From NCBI GenBank assembly GCA_023249815.1, contig JAHFBX010000095.1, positions 1 to 9,063 on the forward strand: DNA of 9,063 bases, given 5' to 3'. Below, one piece after another: positions 6,036-9,063 of this stretch (position 1 is the stretch's first letter; every line of letters begins with the position of its first letter). The DNA comes from Candidatus Eiseniibacteriota bacterium (GTDB lineage: Bacteria; Eisenbacteria; RBG-16-71-46). A program made the translations under genes and the position numbers. The notes beneath the pieces are model-generated. The model did no database searches. It worked only from the letters and a program-made list of their open reading frames with translations, and was not told the origin of the DNA.

Positions 6036-6847
6036 TAGCCCACCAGGACGACGGGGCCGTTCGGCTTGTGGCGATCGGGGGAACCGCCGCGTGCTTCGAG
6101 CGAGAATGCGAACGCCGCGATCGCCTCGGGTCCACCCACCTGCTCGAGCCGTGCGACGACACGGCCGGACGGGTCGGCCGAGACGACGCCGAGGCTCATG
6201 GGCCCCGACGCCGTGATCGCCCACAACTCGTAGGCGCGGTCGGCGGGAGGGCGCAAGCGCTCGGCCGTGACCACGGCGCGGCGAGACGCGGGATCGTAGA
6301 CCACTTGTGCCCGGAGCGTACTGTCGCTGCCGGGCGTGGCGGCCAGACGAACGACGCGGGCTCCCGGAGCGGCGAGCAGGTCCGCCCAGGCACGCTCCGC
6401 TTCGAGCGTGCGCTCAAGCGCGGCCTCGCGGGCGCGCGCCTCGGCGAGGCGGCGGTCGAGCGCGACGCCGCGCTGCCACACGGCGACGCCCGCAACGGCC
6501 AGCACCACCGCCGCGGCCGCCCAGGCCCATGTCGCCACGCTCGAGCGAGCACGCTCGGGCATGGGCAGGATGGGCGAGCGCGCGTGCTCGGCGCGCGGTG
6601 CCGCCGGCTCGACATGCTCGTCCGCCACCGCGGCGAGCACACGCTCGCGGGCCACGGCCGGCGCACGAAGCGCAGGCGCCGACAGCGCGAGCACCGTGGC
6701 GCCACCGGAGAGCGCGCGCAGCTCCGCGAGACACACCTCGCAGCCCGTCGCGAGGTGCGACTCGAGCTCGGCGCGGTCGGCCTCGTCGAGCACGCCCAGC
6801 ACGTGGGCGGCGCAGAGGTCCAGGTGCTCGTCGCGATGGCGGCTCAC
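6023..6847 (-). CDS. RskA-like transmembrane anti-sigma factor
   Basis: A 274-residue single-pass anti-sigma factor expected to bind the ECF sigma encoded just upstream and hold it at the inner membrane until a signal triggers release. The N-terminal cytoplasmic domain is of the zinc-associated anti-sigma type, with a likely metal motif at His31, Cys36 and Cys39 (SHLATGCEVC), i.e. HX4CX2C. One membrane span is at about 107-124 (WAWAAAAVVLAVAGVAVW), followed by a charged helical stalk (ALDRRLAEARAREAALERTL). The extracytoplasmic part, about 160-271, matches the RskA domain: AYELWAITASGPMSLGVV (205-222) and NGPVVLVGYVG (263-273). The GTG at 6847 overlaps the sigma factor TGA (GTGA) and has GGAGGG 6 nt upstream, so the pair is translationally coupled. 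A longer in-frame reading exists upstream but would lie inside the sigma gene. Confidence 0.92.
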   Translation of the reverse strand: MSRHRDEHLDLCAAHVLGVLDEADRAELESHLATGCEVCLAELRALSGGATVLALSAPALRAPAVARERVLAAVADEHVEPAAPRAEHARSPILPMPERARSSVATWAWAAAAVVLAVAGVAVWQRGVALDRRLAEARAREAALERTLEAERAWADLLAAPGARVVRLAATPGSDSTLRAQVVYDPASRRAVVTAERLRPPADRAYELWAITASGPMSLGVVSADPSGRVVARLEQVGGPEAIAAFAFSLEARGGSPDRHKPNGPVVLVGYVGG

Positions 6848-7413
6848 GGCAATCCCTCCACGGGCACTCGCTCGCGCAGCTTGAGGAGCGCCTGCCGGGT
6901 CCACGACTTCACGGTTCCGAGCGGCGCGTCCAGTCGCACCGCGATCTCCGACTGCGAGAGCCCCTCGAAATAGGCGAGTTCCACGACCTGCCGCTGCTGC
7001 GGCGCGAGCGCGGTCATGGCCGAGGTCACGTCCTTCTTGAGCATGCGTCGCGCGTAGCCCGCTGCCGGATCGGGCGTGGGAGGTGCGGGTTCGGCGACCG
7101 CCTCCGCGGCGGCCGCGGTCTCGGCTTTGCGCCGCGCCCCCATGCTTCGGACGCGGTCGAGCGCCCGGCTGCGCGCAATGGTCACGAGCCACGCTCCCAC
7201 CGTGCCGCGGGCGGAGTCGAAGCGATCCGCGCTTCGCCAGGCCTGCACCCAGGTGTCCTGCAACACTTCCTCCGCGTCGGCCCCCGCCCCCACGATGCGC
7301 GCCGCCACGGAATAGAGGAGGTCGGCGTAACGGTCGTAGAGCTCCGCGAGCGCGGACGAGTCCCTCGCTGCCATGCGCGCAAGGCAGCCCAGGTCCCGCT
7401 CCAACTCACTCAC
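6844..7413 (-). CDS. ECF (extracytoplasmic function) RNA polymerase sigma factor, SigK-like
   Basis: A 189-residue ECF sigma factor with only regions 2 and 4. Region 2 covers about 22-90: ALAELYDRYADLLYSVA, then ADAEEVLQDTWVQAWR (45-60), the core-binding segment, and GAWLVTIARSRALDRVRS (73-90). A Pro/Ala-rich linker at 97-118 separates it from region 4 (about 126-180), with ALAPQQRQVVELAYFEGLSQ and the helix-turn-helix SQSEIAVRLDAPLGTVKSW (153-171). The start is GTG at 7413, which fits the usual N-terminal length; the frame stays open far upstream into the next gene but that part is antisense-type shadow, and no in-frame ATG precedes region 2 except Met14. No clear ribosome site is seen. Pairing with the overlapping RskA-type gene indicates the SigK/RskA style of control; the neighbouring DUF4198 and HupE-type genes are likely targets (inference). 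Confidence 0.93.
   Translation of the reverse strand: MSELERDLGCLARMAARDSSALAELYDRYADLLYSVAARIVGAGADAEEVLQDTWVQAWRSADRFDSARGTVGAWLVTIARSRALDRVRSMGARRKAETAAAAEAVAEPAPPTPDPAAGYARRMLKKDVTSAMTALAPQQRQVVELAYFEGLSQSEIAVRLDAPLGTVKSWTRQALLKLRERVPVEGLP
6854..6859 (-). promoter_or_regulatory. Shine-Dalgarno of the anti-sigma gene inside the sigma gene
   Basis: GGAGGG on the minus strand lies 6 nt before the GTG at 6847, within the last codons of the sigma factor gene. It decides the anti-sigma start and supports strong, coupled synthesis of the inhibitor with its sigma factor. Confidence 0.75.
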
Positions 7414-7609
7414 GGGCGGCTCACGAGCAAGTCCATCATCACCAGCATTACGCGGCGGAATGGCGATCGGACCAACGGAACTCCGGGCAGGCGGGACCAA
7501 GGGGGCGTCACGAACGGGGCACGTTAGGAGGTCCGGCGGTCGTCCCACAAGTGGCGGACCCGCGGCGCCTGCTGGGGGGAGGGCGGTGGGCCCAGGGCGG
7601 CCCCCAGGC
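7414..7609 (-). promoter_or_regulatory. Intergenic region, likely promoter of the ECF sigma unit
   Basis: This 196-bp gap separates the sigma-54 activator stop from the ECF sigma start on the same strand. It is the only room for a promoter for the four-gene unit. I could not assign -35/-10 boxes with confidence: a TTGTGG-N18-TAACGT pair (minus strand) is only partly consensus, and no clean ECF-type GGAAC box with a correctly spaced CGT was found. A hairpin-forming segment lies at 7530-7560. Confidence 0.4.
7530..7560. other. Compound inverted repeat downstream of the sigma-54 activator
   Basis: GGTCCG (7530-7535) and CGGACC (7555-7560) are inverted copies that enclose a second small palindrome, CCAC-AA-GTGG (7545-7554). 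It lies 50 bp after the activator stop and has no T-run. It may be a weak transcript-end structure or an operator for the ECF promoter region. Confidence 0.3.
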
Positions 7610-8992
7610 TCACCGGCGCGGCGAGAGGCCCAGTGTGCGCAGCTTCTGGTAGAACGTGCTGCGCGGGATCCCGAGCCGTTGCGCGGCCCGCTCAACGTGC
7701 TGCTCCTCGTCGAGGACGTGCTGGATGTAGGCGCGCTCCATCGCCTCCAGCGTTCCGCCCGCCGTCGGGGCCGGACGCTCGGGCTCGAGGTGGTGGGGTT
7801 CGATCGGGCCGGACTCCACGGCGAGGAGCGCGCGCTCGAGCGTGTTCCGGAGTTCTCGCAGGTTGCCGTGCCACGGTCGAAGCTCGAGCTCGCGCACCGT
7901 GGCTCGCGTGATCTCGGGCACGGGCCGATCGAGGTCGCGCGCGAGGGATTCGACGATGTGCCCCGCCAGCTTCCCGATGTCGGCGCGGCGGCGACGCAAC
8001 GGTGGGATGCGAAGCGAGAGCACGCCGATCCGGTAGAACAGGTCTTCGCGGAATCGGCCCTCGCGGACGAGTTGGGGCAGGTCATGGTGGGTGGCCGCGA
8101 TGATGCGGACGTCGGCCCGCCGCTCCCGTGTGTCGCCGATTCGCCGGAAGCGCTTCTCCTCGATGATCTTGAGCAGCTTCGCCTGGATAGGGCCGTCCAT
8201 GTCGCCGATCTCGTCGAGGAACAGCGTTCCCTGGTCCGCTACTTCGAGCAGTCCGAGCTTCGCCGTGATCGCGCCGGTGAAGGCGCCGCGCTCGTGCCCG
8301 AAGAGTTCGGAATCCATGAGCTCGCGCGAGAATCCGGCACAGTTCAAGTCGATGAACGCCGCGTGTGCTCGCGGACCGTGGCGGTGGAGCCACGCGGCGA
8401 GAACCCCCTTTCCGGACCCGGTCTCGCCCTCGATGAGCACGGGGCTCTCCGAGATCAGCGCCTTCCGAGCTTCTTCGGCGAGCCGACGGATGGTGAGGCT
8501 CTCGCCGAGGAATGGGTCCAGCACCGGGCGCTCGTGCGTCTTCCGCCGTGGACTCGCGGAGCGCTCGACCTTCGCCCTCAGCAGACGTTCCGCCTCGAGC
8601 ACCAGCTCGCGGACCGCAGGCGGTGGACCACCTGGTGCCCCCGGTTCGGGCCAACTCGGGTTCGCCGGGAGCATGAGCAGCGGCAGTTCCGGCACCTCCT
8701 CGCGCAGCAGGGTGACCCAGTCCTCGACCTCCTCTCGCCCGAATCCGCTTTCCGCGAGCACGAGATCGGGCGGACGCCTGCGAACCACGTCGAGCAGTTC
8801 CATCACGGTCCCCGCGAGGCTCACGAGGAAGCCGAGCGAAGCCAGCGCGGGCACGGCACGCATTCGCTCGTTGGATTCCCTCATCGCCAGCACGATCTGC
8901 CACGCGCCCGCGACGTTCGGGGCAGGCGGGCGGGATGGTCGTGAGACGTCGTGGCCCTCCGGACGGCGCATCCGGTCAGGCTGCGAAGTCAC
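7610..8992 (-). CDS. Sigma-54-dependent transcriptional activator with degenerate receiver domain
   Basis: A 460-residue bacterial enhancer-binding protein. The AAA+ domain (about 160-395) is complete: Walker A GETGSGKG (189-196), sigma-54-contacting GAFTGA (236-241), Walker B GTLFLDEIGD (255-264), arginine-finger region RFREDLFYRI (313-322) and sensor II WHGNLRELRN (374-383; WPGN is usual, so Pro is replaced by His). A Fis-type helix-turn-helix ends the protein (about 417-457, AAQRLGIPRSTFYQKLRTLG). The N-terminal 30-110 resembles a receiver fold (WQIVLAMRESNERMR ... PDLVLAESGFG ... LPLLMLPA), but the acidic pair after strand 1 is missing, the phospho-acceptor position reads Glu81, and the last strand is replaced by a Pro/Gly-rich stretch. 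It is therefore unlikely to be phosphorylated normally. Start is GTG 8992; ATG at 8971 is an alternative. No histidine kinase gene is seen in the window. Confidence 0.93.
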   Translation of the reverse strand: MTSQPDRMRRPEGHDVSRPSRPPAPNVAGAWQIVLAMRESNERMRAVPALASLGFLVSLAGTVMELLDVVRRRPPDLVLAESGFGREEVEDWVTLLREEVPELPLLMLPANPSWPEPGAPGGPPPAVRELVLEAERLLRAKVERSASPRRKTHERPVLDPFLGESLTIRRLAEEARKALISESPVLIEGETGSGKGVLAAWLHRHGPRAHAAFIDLNCAGFSRELMDSELFGHERGAFTGAITAKLGLLEVADQGTLFLDEIGDMDGPIQAKLLKIIEEKRFRRIGDTRERRADVRIIAATHHDLPQLVREGRFREDLFYRIGVLSLRIPPLRRRRADIGKLAGHIVESLARDLDRPVPEITRATVRELELRPWHGNLRELRNTLERALLAVESGPIEPHHLEPERPAPTAGGTLEAMERAYIQHVLDEEQHVERAAQRLGIPRSTFYQKLRTLGLSPRR

Positions 8993-9012
8993 GACGCCAC
9001 GCTTCGAGTCGA

Positions 9013-9034
9013 AGGGGGACGGAAGACACCCCCT
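9013..9034. other. Inverted repeat in the leader of the sigma-54 activator
   Basis: AGGGGG (9013-9018) and CCCCCT (9029-9034) form a 6-bp stem around a 10-nt loop, 21 bp upstream of the GTG start. If transcription starts upstream it would sit in the leader; otherwise it may be chance in G-run-rich DNA. Confidence 0.3.
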
Positions 9035-9049
9035 GCATCCCCCGCCCCA
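9034..9049 (-). promoter_or_regulatory. Possible sigma-54 (-24/-12) promoter of the activator gene
   Basis: The minus strand reads TGGGGCGGGGGATGCA, with the invariant GG and GC at exactly the 10-nt separation of sigma-54 promoters (consensus TGGCACG-N4-TTGCA); CA is replaced by GG and one T by A. A start site would fall near 9023, about 30 nt before the GTG. The region is so G-rich that chance is a real alternative. Confidence 0.3.
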
Positions 9050-9063
9050 CCTTCCGAGCCACC

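Noticed and set aside
6546..6590. 9-bp inverted repeat (CGAGCACGC / GCGTGCTCG) with a 27-nt spacer
   Set aside because: It lies within the anti-sigma coding sequence, in a stretch of repeated Arg/Ala/Ser codons, and is probably codon-driven.
5090..6973. Long open plus-strand frame opposite DUF4198 and anti-sigma genes
   Set aside because: Low-complexity Arg/Ala/Gly-rich translation mirroring minus-strand genes with recognisable domains; no initiation signal.
7414..8085. N-terminal extension of the ECF sigma frame into the activator gene
   Set aside because: The added sequence is Ser/Arg/Pro-rich shadow of the activator; the GTG at 7413 gives the normal ECF length.
7373..8944. Long open plus-strand frame opposite the sigma-54 activator
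   Set aside because: It mirrors a gene with all AAA+ motifs intact and has no recognisable domain.

Overview
This is a very GC-rich bacterial window with nearly back-to-back genes, frequent GTG/TTG starts and strong third-position G/C bias. The gene types (an ECF sigma factor with an RskA-type anti-sigma, a sigma-54 activator, a protealysin/emfourin pair and a DUF4198/HupE pair) suggest a free-living soil or sediment bacterium. Gemmatimonadota or a similar high-GC phylum is possible, but nothing in the window fixes the taxon.

Layout. Plus strand, 1-1677: the 3' part of moaC followed by complete moeA, overlapping by ATGA; both are molybdenum cofactor genes. All other genes are on the minus strand. 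Convergent with moeA is a three-gene unit (3576 down to 1706): a thermolysin-family (M4) metallopeptidase of the protealysin type without a signal peptide, an emfourin-type M4 inhibitor whose start lies 47 bp inside the peptidase gene, and a small multi-spanning membrane protein 31 bp further on. A gene-free stretch of about 410 bp (3577-3986) separates this unit from a second one (7413 down to 3987): ECF sigma factor, RskA-like anti-sigma factor (GTGA overlap), DUF4198 secreted protein (18 bp gap holding a perfect hairpin) and a HupE/UreJ-type membrane protein (TTGA overlap). Upstream of these, 8992 to 7610, is a sigma-54-dependent activator with a degenerate receiver domain.

How the parts may work together. 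MoaC and MoeA act in early and late molybdopterin steps. The protease and its inhibitor form a self-contained toggle in which the cell makes enzyme and antidote from overlapping genes; the membrane protein may be a third partner (inference). In the four-gene unit the membrane anti-sigma would hold the ECF sigma until a signal arrives. The likely output is the DUF4198/HupE pair, families linked to nickel or cobalt handling, which suggests envelope or metal-responsive control of uptake (inference). The sigma-54 activator next door lacks its phospho-acceptor aspartate and may be regulated by something other than a histidine kinase.

The points most worth a second look are the peptidase-inhibitor-membrane protein cassette, the ECF/RskA control of a putative metal-import pair with an intercistronic hairpin, and the pseudo-receiver sigma-54 activator with a possible sigma-54 promoter of its own.
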